Below, piece after piece: positions 33,984 to 43,469 of a DNA stretch of 64,000 nt. The position numbers were made by a program, and so were the translations under genes. Numbering within the stretch: the first letter of the stretch is position 1; each line of letters opens with the position of its first letter. Source of the stretch: Limnohabitans sp. 2KL-17 (lineage in GTDB: Bacteria > Pseudomonadota > Gammaproteobacteria > Burkholderiales > Burkholderiaceae_C); contig NZ_NESK01000002.1 of NCBI RefSeq assembly GCF_003063415.1, positions 62,001 through 126,000 of the forward strand, read 5' to 3'. The notes under the pieces were generated by a model. It did not search any database and was not told the DNA's origin. It was given only the letters and a program-made list of their open reading frames with translations.

Positions 33984-35240
33984 TCAAGGGGGTTCGACAG
34001 CCGAGTGGGGCAGTGCCGGTTTGATGGCCAGCATGAAGGACAGTGAACCCAGGGCTGCCAGCAAGGCCAGCAGGCTAAAGCCCAGGCGGTAATCGCCCGT
34101 GAGGTCGGCCAACACACCGGCGATCATGGGGCCGGCAATTTGCCCCAATGCGATGATGGCCGCCGACAGGCCCAGGATGAGACCGATCGCGTTGCGCCCG
34201 AAATAATCGGCCCGGATGGCCTGCATGAAGGGGCCACGCAAGCCCCAGGCGATGCCATGGAAGACCCCAAACGCCACCAGTGCGGCCATGTGGGTGGCGT
34301 AGGTCAGGCACAACATGCCGATGCCGTGGGCCAGCATGCACAGGGCAGCGACTTTTCTTTTGTCAAACCAGTCGCCCATGCCGGCGCCCAGCAGCACCCC
34401 GGCCAACTGGCCAAAGGTCATGATCAGGATCACCCAACTGGCGGTGGTGAAGCTGTAACCCAGCCCTTCTTTCATGTGGGTGATGGCGTGTACGTTCACA
34501 GCCGATACCACCAGCAAGGCCAAGCCGTGGCCGATTGCCAGCATCCAAAACGCACGGGTACGCAAGGCCTGCGCCACGGTGAATTCGATTTGTGCTGGGC
34601 CCGCCGTGCGGCCCTCGGCCAGGTCAGCAGCGGCAGCAAGCGCCGGGTCGATGCCATCGATGTTTTCCCCATGGTCTTCGGGGCGTCGGCGGATGATGCC
34701 GGCCATGGGCAAGCCGATCAGCAAGACCAGCACACCCGAGCCGGCGGCCGTGGCACGCCAGCCCCACTGCTGCATGGACCAAGCCATGAGCGGCACCACC
34801 AGCCCACCCATGGCTAGGCCTAGGCTCATGATGGAAAGGGCACGGGCGCGGAATTTTTCGAACCACTGCACCAGGGCCACTGAAAGCGGAAAGTAGCCAC
34901 CCAGGCTGGCGCCGATGGCCATCAAGATGGCGCTGGCATAAAAGCTGCCCACGCTGTCGACCTGGCTGAGCAGCAGCAAACCTGCAGCAAAAAGCACCAT
35001 GCCCCAGCGGATCATTTTTTGGGGGCCCATCCGGTCCATCACCCAGCCCAGTACCGGGCCGATGATGGCCGCTTCGACCGATTGCAGGGCCGCTGCGCCC
35101 GACAGAGTGGTTTTGCTCCAGCCCATTTCGTCAGACAAGACGGCGATGTAAAGGCCCAGGGCCTGCGTGAGAAAGGCGGCCAGCAAAAACTGAATGCCAC
35201 AGGCCGCGCCCACCATGCGCCAACCATAAAAAAGCTTCAT
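33984..35240 (-). CDS. MFS transporter
   Basis: This 418-residue transporter has 12 hydrophobic segments in two halves, with a charged cytoplasmic loop (IIRRRPEDHGENIDGID) in the middle. The motif A-like segment GWVMDRMGPQKMIRWG follows helix 2. It resembles the oxalate/formate antiporter-like (OFA/MCT) branch of MFS carboxylate transporters: YGWRMVGAACGIQFLLAAF at the start is typical of that group. The substrate is not predictable. The start at 35240 is preceded by GAGAG. The gene is single, ended by a strong terminator. Confidence 0.85.
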   Translation of the reverse strand: MKLFYGWRMVGAACGIQFLLAAFLTQALGLYIAVLSDEMGWSKTTLSGAAALQSVEAAIIGPVLGWVMDRMGPQKMIRWGMVLFAAGLLLLSQVDSVGSFYASAILMAIGASLGGYFPLSVALVQWFEKFRARALSIMSLGLAMGGLVVPLMAWSMQQWGWRATAAGSGVLVLLIGLPMAGIIRRRPEDHGENIDGIDPALAAAADLAEGRTAGPAQIEFTVAQALRTRAFWMLAIGHGLALLVVSAVNVHAITHMKEGLGYSFTTASWVILIMTFGQLAGVLLGAGMGDWFDKRKVAALCMLAHGIGMLCLTYATHMAALVAFGVFHGIAWGLRGPFMQAIRADYFGRNAIGLILGLSAAIIALGQIAGPMIAGVLADLTGDYRLGFSLLALLAALGSLSFMLAIKPALPHSAVEPP

Positions 35241-35501
35241 TCAGCGGCTCTCGGTGGGTTGCAGGGCCAGCCCAAGCAGCAGGCGCTTATCCAAACATCG
35301 TGCCGTTCCGGCTCGGTGCCGAGGGGTGGGGTCATGGGGATTTGATAGCTCATGCGGGGGGGCGTTGACGTTGCTGCATGGTGGCACGCCATGGCCGCAA
35401 CCTGTGTCTCGAAGTGGACGAAAAATCGGCCTCGCGGGGCATGCAAAAGACGCAGACTGGGCCAGGCGAAGAAAGCGATTCGAACTTCCTACAATCGAGG
35501 C

Positions 35502-37928
35502 ATGTTGTCTGAACCATCCTCCAACGCTTCGGCGTCTCCCTTGCTCGCCCAGCTCAACGACGAGCAGCACCGGGCGGTGGTCTTGCCCCCTGAGCACGCC
35601 TTGATCCTGGCCGGCGCAGGCTCCGGCAAAACACGGGTATTGACCACCCGCATCGCCTGGTTGCTGCAGACCGGGCAGGTTTCGCCGGGCGGCATTTTGG
35701 CAGTGACCTTCACCAACAAGGCCGCCAAAGAGATGAAATTGCGTTTGCAGGCCATGTTGCCAGTCAATGTGAACGCCATGTGGATTGGTACCTTCCACGG
35801 CTTGTGCAACCGTTTTTTGCGGGCGCATTGCCAATTGGCGGGCTTGCCACAGACTTTTCAGATTCTGGACACGCAAGACCAGCTGTCGGCCATCAAGCGG
35901 CTTTGCAAGCAGTTCAATGTGGACGAAGACCGCTTTCCGCCCAAGCAGGTTCAGTACTTCATTGCCGGGTGCAAGGAAGACGGTCAACGCCCGGGCGATG
36001 TGCCGGTGCGTGACGATGAAACCCGCCGCAAGGTGGAACTGTACGAACTCTACGAAGCGCAATGCCTGCGTGAGGGCGTGGTCGACTTTGGGGAGCTGAT
36101 GCTGCGCTCTTATGAGCTGCTGCGCGACAACAACCATGTGCGTGAGCATTACCGCCGCAGGTTTCGCCACATCCTGGTGGATGAGTTTCAGGACACAAAC
36201 AAGCTGCAATACGCCTGGATCAAGCAACTGGTCGGCTTGCCGGGCGAGGGGGGCGAGGGGGCTGTGCTGGCCGTGGGTGACGATGACCAGAGCATTTATG
36301 CCTTCAGGGGCGCCCGTGTGGGCAATATGGCCGACTTTGTGCGCGAGTTCCAGGTGCGCCACCAGATCAAGCTGGAGCAAAACTACCGCAGCCACAGCAA
36401 CATCCTGGATTCGGCCAACCACCTGATCAGCCACAACAAGACCCGGTTGGGCAAAACCTTGCGCACGGACCAGGGTGCGGGTGAGCTTGTGCGGGTGGTG
36501 GAGTCGCCTTCGGACTTTGCCGAGGCGCAGTGGCTGGTAGAAGAATTACGCCAACTGGTCACGCAAGACGGTTTCGAGCGCAAGGAGATGGCCTTGCTTT
36601 ACCGCAGCAACGCCCAAAGCCGTGTGCTGGAAACCGCGCTGTTCAATGCGGGTTTCCCGTACCGGGTTTACGGTGGCCTGCGATTTTTTGAACGGGCTGA
36701 GATCAAGCACGCGCTGGCCTACCTGCGGCTGATGGAGAACCCCAACGACGACACCAGCTTTTTGCGGGTGGTCAATTTTCCGCCACGCGGCATCGGCGCC
36801 CGCAGCATCGAACAGTTGCAGGATGCGTCGCGTGCAGCAGGCTGTTCGTTGCACGATGCGGTGAGTGCGACCACGGGCAAGGCCGGTGCCAACCTGGCCG
36901 CTTTTGTGGCCATGGTGGACGTGCTGCGTGAGCAGTCCGAGGGGCTGACCTTGCGCGAGATCATCGATCTGGTGCTCGACAAAACCGGCTTGCTGAACCA
37001 CTACCGGGCCGAAAAAGAAGGCGCCGACCGGGTGGAAAACCTGGAAGAACTGGTCAACGCCGCCGAAAGCTTTGTCACGCAAGAAGGCTTTGGCCGCAGT
37101 GCCGTGGCCTTGCCCTCCGGTTCAGTACAGGCTTTGACGCAAAGCCCTGCCAGCCAGGGCCTGTCGGACGATGCCCAGGCGGGTGTCGACGAGTTCAACG
37201 AAGACGGTGTGATCATGAGCCCGCTGGCGGCGTTTCTGACGCACGCCTCGTTGGAGGCGGGCGACAACCAGGCGCAAGCCGGTGAAGACGCGGTGCAACT
37301 CATGACGGTGCACGCCAGCAAGGGCCTGGAGTTCGATGCGGTTTTCATTTCCGGGCTGGAAGAAGGCCTGTTTCCGCACGAAAACGCGATGAACGACTTT
37401 GACGGGCTGGAAGAAGAGCGCCGACTGATGTACGTGGCCATCACCCGCGCCCGCAAGCGCTTGTACCTGAGCCATTCGCAAACCCGCATGCTGCACGGGC
37501 AGACCCGCTACAACCTGAAAAGCCGCTTTCTGGAGGAGCTGCCCGAAGATTGCCTGAAATGGATCACGCCCAAGCAATCCGGATTTTCCAACCTGGGCGC
37601 GGGCGGCGCAGGGGGTATTGGTAGCGCTTCAGGTGGTGGATCCGCTGGCGCATGGGGCCAAACCCCGGCGCAAAGCCGTCACGCCCGACCCGCCTGGGGC
37701 CAAAGCAGCCTGAGCACTGAAACCTACAAAAGCCCACCCGTGCCGGTGCAAAAAGCCGAGCCCGAGCACGGCATCAGCGCCGGGAAAAATGTGTTCCACA
37801 CCAAATTTGGCGAGGGCAAGGTGCTGGCGGTCGAGGGCGTGGGCCCTGAAGCCCGTGCCCAAGTCAACTTTTCGCGCCACGGTGTGAAATGGCTGGCGCT
37901 GAGTGTGGCCAAACTCACGGTGGTCTGA
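35502..37928 (+). CDS. uvrD: UvrD/Rep-family ATP-dependent DNA helicase
   Basis: This superfamily-1A 3'-5' helicase of 808 residues has LNDEQHRAVV (Q motif), LAGAGSGKTRVL (Walker A, residues 38-44), GTFHGLCNRFLR (Ib), ILVDEFQDTN (Walker B, near residue 227), GDDDQSIYAFRGA (III), QNYRSHSNIL (IV), LMTVHASKGLEFDAVFISGLEEGLFPH (V) and EERRLMYVAITRARKRLYL (VI). The C-terminal 120 residues have a Gly/Ser-rich linker then a Tudor-like tail (VFHTKFGEGKVLAVEGVGP), as in UvrD/PcrA. The start at 35502 is fixed by homology; TACAAT at 35490-35495 is so close that the main transcript may begin further upstream. Roles: mismatch and excision repair, replication restart. Confidence 0.93.
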   Translation: MLSEPSSNASASPLLAQLNDEQHRAVVLPPEHALILAGAGSGKTRVLTTRIAWLLQTGQVSPGGILAVTFTNKAAKEMKLRLQAMLPVNVNAMWIGTFHGLCNRFLRAHCQLAGLPQTFQILDTQDQLSAIKRLCKQFNVDEDRFPPKQVQYFIAGCKEDGQRPGDVPVRDDETRRKVELYELYEAQCLREGVVDFGELMLRSYELLRDNNHVREHYRRRFRHILVDEFQDTNKLQYAWIKQLVGLPGEGGEGAVLAVGDDDQSIYAFRGARVGNMADFVREFQVRHQIKLEQNYRSHSNILDSANHLISHNKTRLGKTLRTDQGAGELVRVVESPSDFAEAQWLVEELRQLVTQDGFERKEMALLYRSNAQSRVLETALFNAGFPYRVYGGLRFFERAEIKHALAYLRLMENPNDDTSFLRVVNFPPRGIGARSIEQLQDASRAAGCSLHDAVSATTGKAGANLAAFVAMVDVLREQSEGLTLREIIDLVLDKTGLLNHYRAEKEGADRVENLEELVNAAESFVTQEGFGRSAVALPSGSVQALTQSPASQGLSDDAQAGVDEFNEDGVIMSPLAAFLTHASLEAGDNQAQAGEDAVQLMTVHASKGLEFDAVFISGLEEGLFPHENAMNDFDGLEEERRLMYVAITRARKRLYLSHSQTRMLHGQTRYNLKSRFLEELPEDCLKWITPKQSGFSNLGAGGAGGIGSASGGGSAGAWGQTPAQSRHARPAWGQSSLSTETYKSPPVPVQKAEPEHGISAGKNVFHTKFGEGKVLAVEGVGPEARAQVNFSRHGVKWLALSVAKLTVV

Positions 37929-38026
37929 GCCTCATGTCCCCATTCATTTTGTGAAAACGCGCACCTGCCACCAGGGTGCACGACTGAACGACAATTTCCC
38001 CTTTATTGAGAACCTGGAACCTCAGC

Positions 38027-38503
38027 ATGAAAATCACCCAAGACACCGTTGTCACCATGCACTACAAAGTGGTGAACGCCCAAGGCCAAGTGCTCGACAA
38101 GGCCCAAGAGCCCACCTCGTATTTGCACGGGGGTTACGACAACACCTTGCCCAAAATTGAAGAAGCGTTGGAGGGCCAGGATGTTGGCTTTTCCATCACC
38201 TTGAAGCTGGCCGCTGCCGATGCCTTTGGCGAACGCGACGAGAGCCTGGTTCAGACCATTCCCAAAACAGAGTTCCCGCCAGGCGTCAAAGTGGGTGGGC
38301 AGTTGCGCGGGCGCACACCCGATGGGCGCGACCAGGTTTTCAATGTGGTGAAAATCAAGGGTGACAAAGTCATTCTGGACGCCAACCACCCTTGGGCCGG
38401 ACTCAACCTGAGCATGACTCTGAAAGTGCTCGACGTGCGCGCGGCTTCGGCCGATGAGGTGACGCACCGCCATGCCCACGGTGATCACGGGCATCACCAC
38501 TGA
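38027..38503 (+). CDS. slyD: FKBP-type peptidyl-prolyl isomerase, SlyD-like
   Basis: This 158-residue cytoplasmic prolyl isomerase and chaperone opens with MKITQDTVVTMHYKVVNAQG, the SlyD hallmark, followed by SYLHGGYDNTLPKIEEALEGQDVG and the inserted-flap domain (DAFGERDESLVQTIPKTEFP, VKVGGQLRG). The tail THRHAHGDHGHHH is a metal-binding His-rich end like that used by SlyD for nickel binding. The ATG at 38027 is fixed by homology. It is transcribed alone between uvrD and a convergent membrane protein gene. Confidence 0.92.
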   Translation: MKITQDTVVTMHYKVVNAQGQVLDKAQEPTSYLHGGYDNTLPKIEEALEGQDVGFSITLKLAAADAFGERDESLVQTIPKTEFPPGVKVGGQLRGRTPDGRDQVFNVVKIKGDKVILDANHPWAGLNLSMTLKVLDVRAASADEVTHRHAHGDHGHHH

Positions 38504-38552
38504 AGCCGAACGCCCCTGATTTTCAGGGGGCAGGACCGTTGAGCCGGTCTGC

Positions 38553-39329
38553 TCAGACGGGCTCTTTTGGGCTGGCGCTGAAGCAGTCCTGCACGGTGAA
38601 CAGCATCGATGTGAAAAACATCGCCGCCACCATCATGGCCATGGGCATGAGAACGGCCATCATCAACTGCGGGTCGCCGAGCAAGCCGGCAATCAGCAAG
38701 GCCAGGATGCCCGAGCCGGTGAAAATACCGATCCAGACCAGGGTGTAGACCGAAAAAGCTTTCAGGTTGCGCCAGCAAGCCATGAGGCTGAAAAATAGGC
38801 TCTTGCCGGCGGGCAGGCCATGCCAGAACACCAAGGCTGGAGCGTGCCAGAACATCATGGAGACCGGGATGTACAGCACCATCGAAACCCACAAAGCCAC
38901 TTGAAACGATTCGGTGTTGACCACCTCGGGGGTGATGGGGCTGCCACCGAAATACACGTTGGCAAAGGTGCCGCCATCGGCGAGCATGGACACCAACATG
39001 ACACCTAAAAACAGCATGGCATACCAACCGCCCAAATGCAGCATGGATTTTCTCTGAGGGCCCGTTTTCAGCGCAGTAAACAAAACGGCAGGCATGGGGA
39101 ATTTGCCCTGAATTGCGCTTTGGGTTGCCGCCATCATGCCCAGTGTCAGCGCGGGCAATATCACCAAGGCCAAGGCGCCACCAATGAAGGGCACCATGGA
39201 CACCAGGGACACGGTGGCCATGAACAAAAAGAACAAGCCTGACATGGCCAGCGGTTGCCGCCAGAAAGTGCGGACGCCTTGAATGGCCCAATGCAGGCCG
39301 GTGCGTGCGGGAACGATTTGCAGATTCAT
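38553..39329 (-). CDS. BPSS1780-family integral membrane protein
   Basis: This membrane protein of 258 residues has about six hydrophobic segments and begins MNLQIVPARTGLHWAIQGVR, the start typical of the BPSS1780 family of unknown function found in Burkholderiales. It begins four bases after the thrB stop, so the two are co-transcribed; this neighbourhood recurs in the order as I remember it. The reading frame extends into thrB, but the ATG at 39329 agrees with the family. Confidence 0.85.
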   Translation of the reverse strand: MNLQIVPARTGLHWAIQGVRTFWRQPLAMSGLFFLFMATVSLVSMVPFIGGALALVILPALTLGMMAATQSAIQGKFPMPAVLFTALKTGPQRKSMLHLGGWYAMLFLGVMLVSMLADGGTFANVYFGGSPITPEVVNTESFQVALWVSMVLYIPVSMMFWHAPALVFWHGLPAGKSLFFSLMACWRNLKAFSVYTLVWIGIFTGSGILALLIAGLLGDPQLMMAVLMPMAMMVAAMFFTSMLFTVQDCFSASPKEPV

Positions 39330-39333
39330 GGTG

Positions 39334-40296
39334 TCAGTCAATGGCACTGGCCAGTAAAGGGTGGTCAACGCGGCCGCGCAAGACGCGCTCAAAGTGCGTG
39401 GGGTCGTGGGGCTTGAGCATGGATGCTTCTCGGGGGAGATGGTAGTCCCACAGTCTTGAAATCCAGAAACGCAAAGCCCCTGCGCGCAAAAGGCCAGGCA
39501 GCAATTCACGCTCTGGTGAACTCAATGGCCTCACCTTGCAATAGGCGCGAAGCATGGCGCGAGCCCGATCTGCAGCGTGTAAACCTGAGGGTAAATCGAT
39601 GCACCAGTCGTTCATGCAGACCGCCAGGTCAAACAACCAGGTGTCGACGCCCGCAAAGTAAAAGTCAAAAAAACCGGTCAGCTGCTCGCCTTCAAACATC
39701 ACGTTGTCGCGAAACAGGTCGGCATGCACCGGCCCACGGGGCAGGGCGGCATACGCAGAACTTTGTGCCATGTGGTTTTGAAAGGCAAGCTCGCTGCGCA
39801 GCAGGGCCTGTTGCGCTTCGTCCAGGTGGGGCAGGACCAGAGACACTGTGTCGTTCCACCAGGTCAGGCCACGCAAGTTGGGCTGGCTGCGGTTGTAGTC
39901 CGCTCCGGCCAGGTGCATGCGCGCCAGCATGTTGCCCACGGCGGCGCAATGCACGGCTTGGGGTTGCAACTGGCTTTTGCCTTTGAGCTTGTTGACCACG
40001 GCAGCGGGCTTGCCACTCACGGTGTGCAGGATGTCGCCATCGCGGTTGGCCGCGGGGTCGGGCACCGGGATGCCGCGTCCCGCCAGGTGCTTCATCAAAA
40101 AAAGATAAAAGGGCAACTGCTCGTGGGTGAGGCGCTCGAACAAGGTGAGCACGTACTCGCCTTGATCGGTGGTGGCGAAATAGTTGGTGTTTTCAATGCC
40201 ACCTTCAATGCCGCGCAATTCGGTCAAAGTCCCCAGATTCAGGGACTGCATCAGGTCGTTGGCCTGGGTTTCGGTGACTTCGGTGAATACCGCCAT
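39334..40296 (-). CDS. thrB: Homoserine kinase (APH-fold, type II)
   Basis: This 320-residue kinase should phosphorylate homoserine in threonine synthesis. It is the aminoglycoside-phosphotransferase-like ThrB found in many proteobacteria, not the GHMP-type of E. coli. It begins MAVFTEVTETQANDLMQSLNLG and carries GIEGGIENTNYFATT in the ATP loop, the catalytic block GPVHADLFRDNVMFEGEQLTGFFDFYFAG (His-x-Asp ... Asp) and a C-terminal helical part. The ATG at 40296 is supported by homology. It is divergent from polA across a 300-base spacer filled with long inverted repeats. Confidence 0.93.
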   Translation of the reverse strand: MAVFTEVTETQANDLMQSLNLGTLTELRGIEGGIENTNYFATTDQGEYVLTLFERLTHEQLPFYLFLMKHLAGRGIPVPDPAANRDGDILHTVSGKPAAVVNKLKGKSQLQPQAVHCAAVGNMLARMHLAGADYNRSQPNLRGLTWWNDTVSLVLPHLDEAQQALLRSELAFQNHMAQSSAYAALPRGPVHADLFRDNVMFEGEQLTGFFDFYFAGVDTWLFDLAVCMNDWCIDLPSGLHAADRARAMLRAYCKVRPLSSPERELLPGLLRAGALRFWISRLWDYHLPREASMLKPHDPTHFERVLRGRVDHPLLASAID

Positions 40297-40374
40297 GAGA
40301 AGAAGGTCAAAGCGCCAGAAGGGGCTGGCGTGGGTGGGCAAAACAAGGATTGTAGAGTGTGAAAAGTCAACAAT

Positions 40375-40458
40375 GACCGGCAAAGGGCTGGCTGCGCTGG
40401 GGCGATGTGGCAAAGCGAAGCGCCTCTGAGGCCCAGCGCAGCCAGCCCTTTGCGGGTC
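40375..40458. repeat. Inverted repeat A/A' (27-base arms, one mismatch)
   Basis: Arm 40375-40401 (begins GACCGGCAAAGGGCTGG) pairs with arm 40432-40458 (ends CCAGCCCTTTGCGGGTC). There are 26 pairs of 27, with a 22-bp perfect core (40380-40401 with 40432-40453) and a 30-base loop that is itself the main part of arm B. Confidence 0.95.
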
Positions 40459-40531
40459 TGCACGGTACGGGGGAGATCGGTACCCGGCCTGCACCGAAGC
40501 TCAGAGGCGCTTCGCTTTGCCACATCGCCCC
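40399..40531. repeat. Inverted repeat B/B' (32-bp perfect arms)
   Basis: Arm 40399-40430 (begins GGGGCGATGTGGCAAAGCG) is the exact reverse complement of 40500-40531 (begins CTCAGAGGCGCTTCGC). Arm B lies in the loop of A/A', and A' lies between B and B', giving the order A-B-A'-B'. A third short pair (CGGGTCTG 40453-40460, CAGACCCG 40536-40543) overlaps both. No transposase or obvious target duplication flanks it. Confidence 0.96.
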
Positions 40532-40596
40532 GGCACAGACCCGGGCGCCGATCTGGAGGGGTACGAAAATGCTTTAACCCGGTACACAATCAGGGG

Positions 40597-43461
40597 ATGA
40601 GCGAAAACACACCTGACTCCACCCCCTCCAAACCGGTTTTGCTGCTGGTCGACGGCTCCAGCTACTTGTACCGGGCGTTTCATGCCATGCCCGACTTGCG
40701 GGCTGTGCCCGGCGACCCGAGCAGCCCCGCCACCGGGGCCATTCGCGGCATGATCAACATGATGGAGCGCCTGCGCAAGGATGTGCCTGCCGTCTACGCC
40801 GCTTGCGTGTTCGACGCCAAGGGCCCGACCTTTCGAGATGAAATTTACCCGGAATACAAGCAGCACCGAAGCCCCATGCCCGACGATTTGCGGGCGCAAA
40901 TCGAGCCCATCCATGAGTTGGTTCGCCTGCTCGGCTGGAAGGTGCTGGATGTGCCCGGTGTCGAGGCCGACGACGTGATCGGCACGCTGGCTTATGCCGC
41001 TTCAGCGCAGGGCATTGAGGTGATTGTGTCGAGCGGCGACAAGGATCTGGCGCAACTGGTGGACCAGCACATCACCATCATCGACACCATGAACGGCAAG
41101 CGCCGCGACTTGGCTGGTGTGGAAGCCGAGTTCGGTGTGCCCGCGCGCCTGATGGTGGACTTTCAGGCCTTGGTGGGTGATGTGGTGGACAACGTGCCGG
41201 GCGTGGCCAAGGTGGGCCCCAAGACCGCTGCCAAGTGGCTGCAGGAATATGGCTCGCTTGACAACTTGGTCGCCCATGCAGATGAAATCAAGGGCGTGGC
41301 GGGTGAAAACCTGCGCCAGTCCATCGACTGGCTCCCCACAGGCCGCAAACTGCTGACCATCAAGACCGATTGCGACTTGAACGGCTGGGTGCCCGACATG
41401 CCCAAGTTGGATTTTCTGCACATGGGGCAGCCGGACAACGCCAAATTGCGCGACTTTTACCAAACCTATGGCTTTCGCGGTCTGGTTCAGGCGCTGGGGG
41501 GATCGGTGCCCTCGCCAGCCGTCAAATCAACCCTCAAACCCAAGCTGACTACGCCGGCCAAAGACACAGGCATGGGGGATTTGTTTGCCGACCCTGATGT
41601 GGCTGAGTCTGCATCCGAACTTGCGACACCGGGCCATGCGGCCAGCGCCGTGGTCCGCGACTTGAACTACGTCACGGTGCTCGACTGGGCCATGTTTGAC
41701 GAGTGGTTGACACGCATCACGCAAGCGCCACTGACGGCCATTGACACTGAAACCACCTCGCTCGATGCGATGCGCGCTGAGATTGTGGGCATTTCTTTGA
41801 GTGTGAAAGCAGGCGAAGCGGCCTATATTCCGCTGACCCACAATGGCCCGGGCGCCCCCGAACAACTGCCGCTGGCCGATGTGCTGGCAAGGCTCAAGCC
41901 CTGGCTTGAAAACCCAGCGCACCTGAAGCTGGGCCAGCACATCAAGTACGACCGGCATGTGCTGGCGAACCATGGCATTGAGGTGCGGGGCTACGCCCAC
42001 GACACCATGCTGGAAAGCTATGTGCTCGAAGTGCACAAACCGCACGGCCTGGCGAACTTGGCCGAACGCCACCTGGGCCGCCAAGGCATCAACTACGAAG
42101 ACCTGTGTGGGAAGGGCGCGCACCAGATTCCGTTTGCGCAGGTTGATGTCGACAAGGCGGCGCATTATTCGTGCGAAGACGCCGAGCAGTGCCTGGACGT
42201 GCACGGGGTGCTGTGGCCGCAGATCGAAGCCGCAGCCGGGCTCAAACGCATTTACGAGCTGGAAATTGCCACCAGCGAAGCGCTGTTCCGCATTGAGCGC
42301 AACGGCGTGTTGATCGACGCCCCCACGCTGGCTGCGCAAAGCCAGGCACTGGGCGAGCGCATTGTTCAGCTTGAGCTCGAAGCCTATGAGATTGCAGGCC
42401 AGCCCTTCAACCTGGCCAGCCCCAAGCAACTGGGCGAAATCTTCTTTGACAAGCTGGGCCTGCCCGTGGTCAAGAAAACCGCCACCGGTGCTCGCAGCAC
42501 CGACGAAGAAGTACTGGAAAAGCTGGCTGAAGATTACCCGTTGCCCGCCCGCATTCTGGAGCATCGCAGCTTGAGCAAACTCAAGGGCACCTACACCGAC
42601 AAGCTGGCGCAGATGGCGCATCCGCGCACGGGCCGGGTGCACACGCATTACGCCCAGGCGGTGGCGGTGACGGGGCGCTTGTCGAGCAACGAGCCAAATT
42701 TGCAGAACATCCCGGTGCGCACCGCCGAGGGCCGCAAGGTGCGCGAGGCCTTTGTGGCCCCGCCCGGTTGCCTGATCGCCAGCGCAGATTACAGCCAGAT
42801 CGAGCTGCGCATCATGGCCCACCTGAGCGATGACGCCGCCTTGCTCAAGGCCTTTCAAGAGGGGCTGGATGTTCACAAAGCAACAGCCGCCGAGGTGTTT
42901 GGCCTGACGCCTGACACCGTCAGCAGCGAGCAGCGCCGCTACGCCAAGACCATCAACTTCGGCCTGATTTACGGCATGAGTGCTTTTGGTCTGGCCAAGG
43001 CGCTGGGCATCGACAACACGGCCGCCAAAAATTACATCACCCGATACTTCGAGCGTTTTGCGGGCGTCAAGCACTACATGGATGCCACCCGCGCGCAGGC
43101 CAAAGCTTTGGGCTATGTCGAGACGGTGTTTGGCCGTCGCTTGATGCTGCCCGAGATCAACAGCCCCAATGGCCCGCGCCGAGCCGGGGCAGAGCGGGCG
43201 GCCATCAATGCGCCCATGCAGGGTACTGCTGCAGACCTGATCAAGCTGAGCATGGTGGCGGTGCAACAGGCGCTGGATGAACAAGCCAAGGCCACCAAGG
43301 TGATCATGCAGGTGCACGACGAGCTGGTGTTCGAGGTGCCCGAGTCAGAGGTTGAATGGGTGCGGGCAGAAATTCCGCGCATCATGGCCAGCGTGGCTGA
43401 GCTCAAGGTGCCCTTGCTGGCCGAGGTGGGTTTTGGACCCAATTGGGAGCAGGCGCACTGA
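40597..43461 (+). CDS. polA: DNA polymerase I
   Basis: This 954-residue replicative and repair polymerase has three domains: 5'-3' exonuclease (residues 1-300, LLLVDGSSYLYRAFHAMPDL, GVEADDVIGTLA, SGDKDLAQLV), a proofreading 3'-5' exonuclease (about 350-540; AIDTETTSLD, KYDRHVLANHGI and YSCEDAEQCLDVHG keep the catalytic acidic residues) and the polymerase domain. The polymerase motifs are ADYSQIELRIMAHLSDD (A, near 731), RRYAKTINFGLIYGMSAFGL (B) and MQVHDELVFEV (C, near 907). The length slightly exceeds E. coli PolA (928). The ATG at 40597 gives the usual N-terminus; the frame is open 192 bases upstream only because it reads through the repeats. Confidence 0.96.
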   Translation: MSENTPDSTPSKPVLLLVDGSSYLYRAFHAMPDLRAVPGDPSSPATGAIRGMINMMERLRKDVPAVYAACVFDAKGPTFRDEIYPEYKQHRSPMPDDLRAQIEPIHELVRLLGWKVLDVPGVEADDVIGTLAYAASAQGIEVIVSSGDKDLAQLVDQHITIIDTMNGKRRDLAGVEAEFGVPARLMVDFQALVGDVVDNVPGVAKVGPKTAAKWLQEYGSLDNLVAHADEIKGVAGENLRQSIDWLPTGRKLLTIKTDCDLNGWVPDMPKLDFLHMGQPDNAKLRDFYQTYGFRGLVQALGGSVPSPAVKSTLKPKLTTPAKDTGMGDLFADPDVAESASELATPGHAASAVVRDLNYVTVLDWAMFDEWLTRITQAPLTAIDTETTSLDAMRAEIVGISLSVKAGEAAYIPLTHNGPGAPEQLPLADVLARLKPWLENPAHLKLGQHIKYDRHVLANHGIEVRGYAHDTMLESYVLEVHKPHGLANLAERHLGRQGINYEDLCGKGAHQIPFAQVDVDKAAHYSCEDAEQCLDVHGVLWPQIEAAAGLKRIYELEIATSEALFRIERNGVLIDAPTLAAQSQALGERIVQLELEAYEIAGQPFNLASPKQLGEIFFDKLGLPVVKKTATGARSTDEEVLEKLAEDYPLPARILEHRSLSKLKGTYTDKLAQMAHPRTGRVHTHYAQAVAVTGRLSSNEPNLQNIPVRTAEGRKVREAFVAPPGCLIASADYSQIELRIMAHLSDDAALLKAFQEGLDVHKATAAEVFGLTPDTVSSEQRRYAKTINFGLIYGMSAFGLAKALGIDNTAAKNYITRYFERFAGVKHYMDATRAQAKALGYVETVFGRRLMLPEINSPNGPRRAGAERAAINAPMQGTAADLIKLSMVAVQQALDEQAKATKVIMQVHDELVFEVPESEVEWVRAEIPRIMASVAELKVPLLAEVGFGPNWEQAH

Positions 43462-43469
43462 TCAGGGGG

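Larger units (their letters stand above)
40297..40596. other. Gene-free thrB/polA spacer with interlocking inverted repeats
   Basis: This 300-base spacer holds no gene. Its middle (40375-40543) is occupied by three overlapping inverted repeats, listed separately. The left 80 bases must hold the thrB promoter and the right 55 the polA promoter. AGGGG directly abuts the polA ATG, an unusually close ribosome-binding sequence. Confidence 0.85.

Noticed and set aside
35490..35495. Leaderless promoter for uvrD (TACAAT six bases before the ATG)
   Set aside because: No -35 element at proper distance; a more distant start of transcription is likelier.
40399..40531. Insertion sequence with terminal inverted repeats
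   Set aside because: The interior is only 69 bases, holds no transposase, and no target-site duplication is visible; a repeat element is the safer call.
40405..40596. N-terminal extension of PolA by 64 residues
   Set aside because: The extension translates the inverted repeats; the family N-terminus begins at MSENTPDSTPSKPVLLLVDG (40597).
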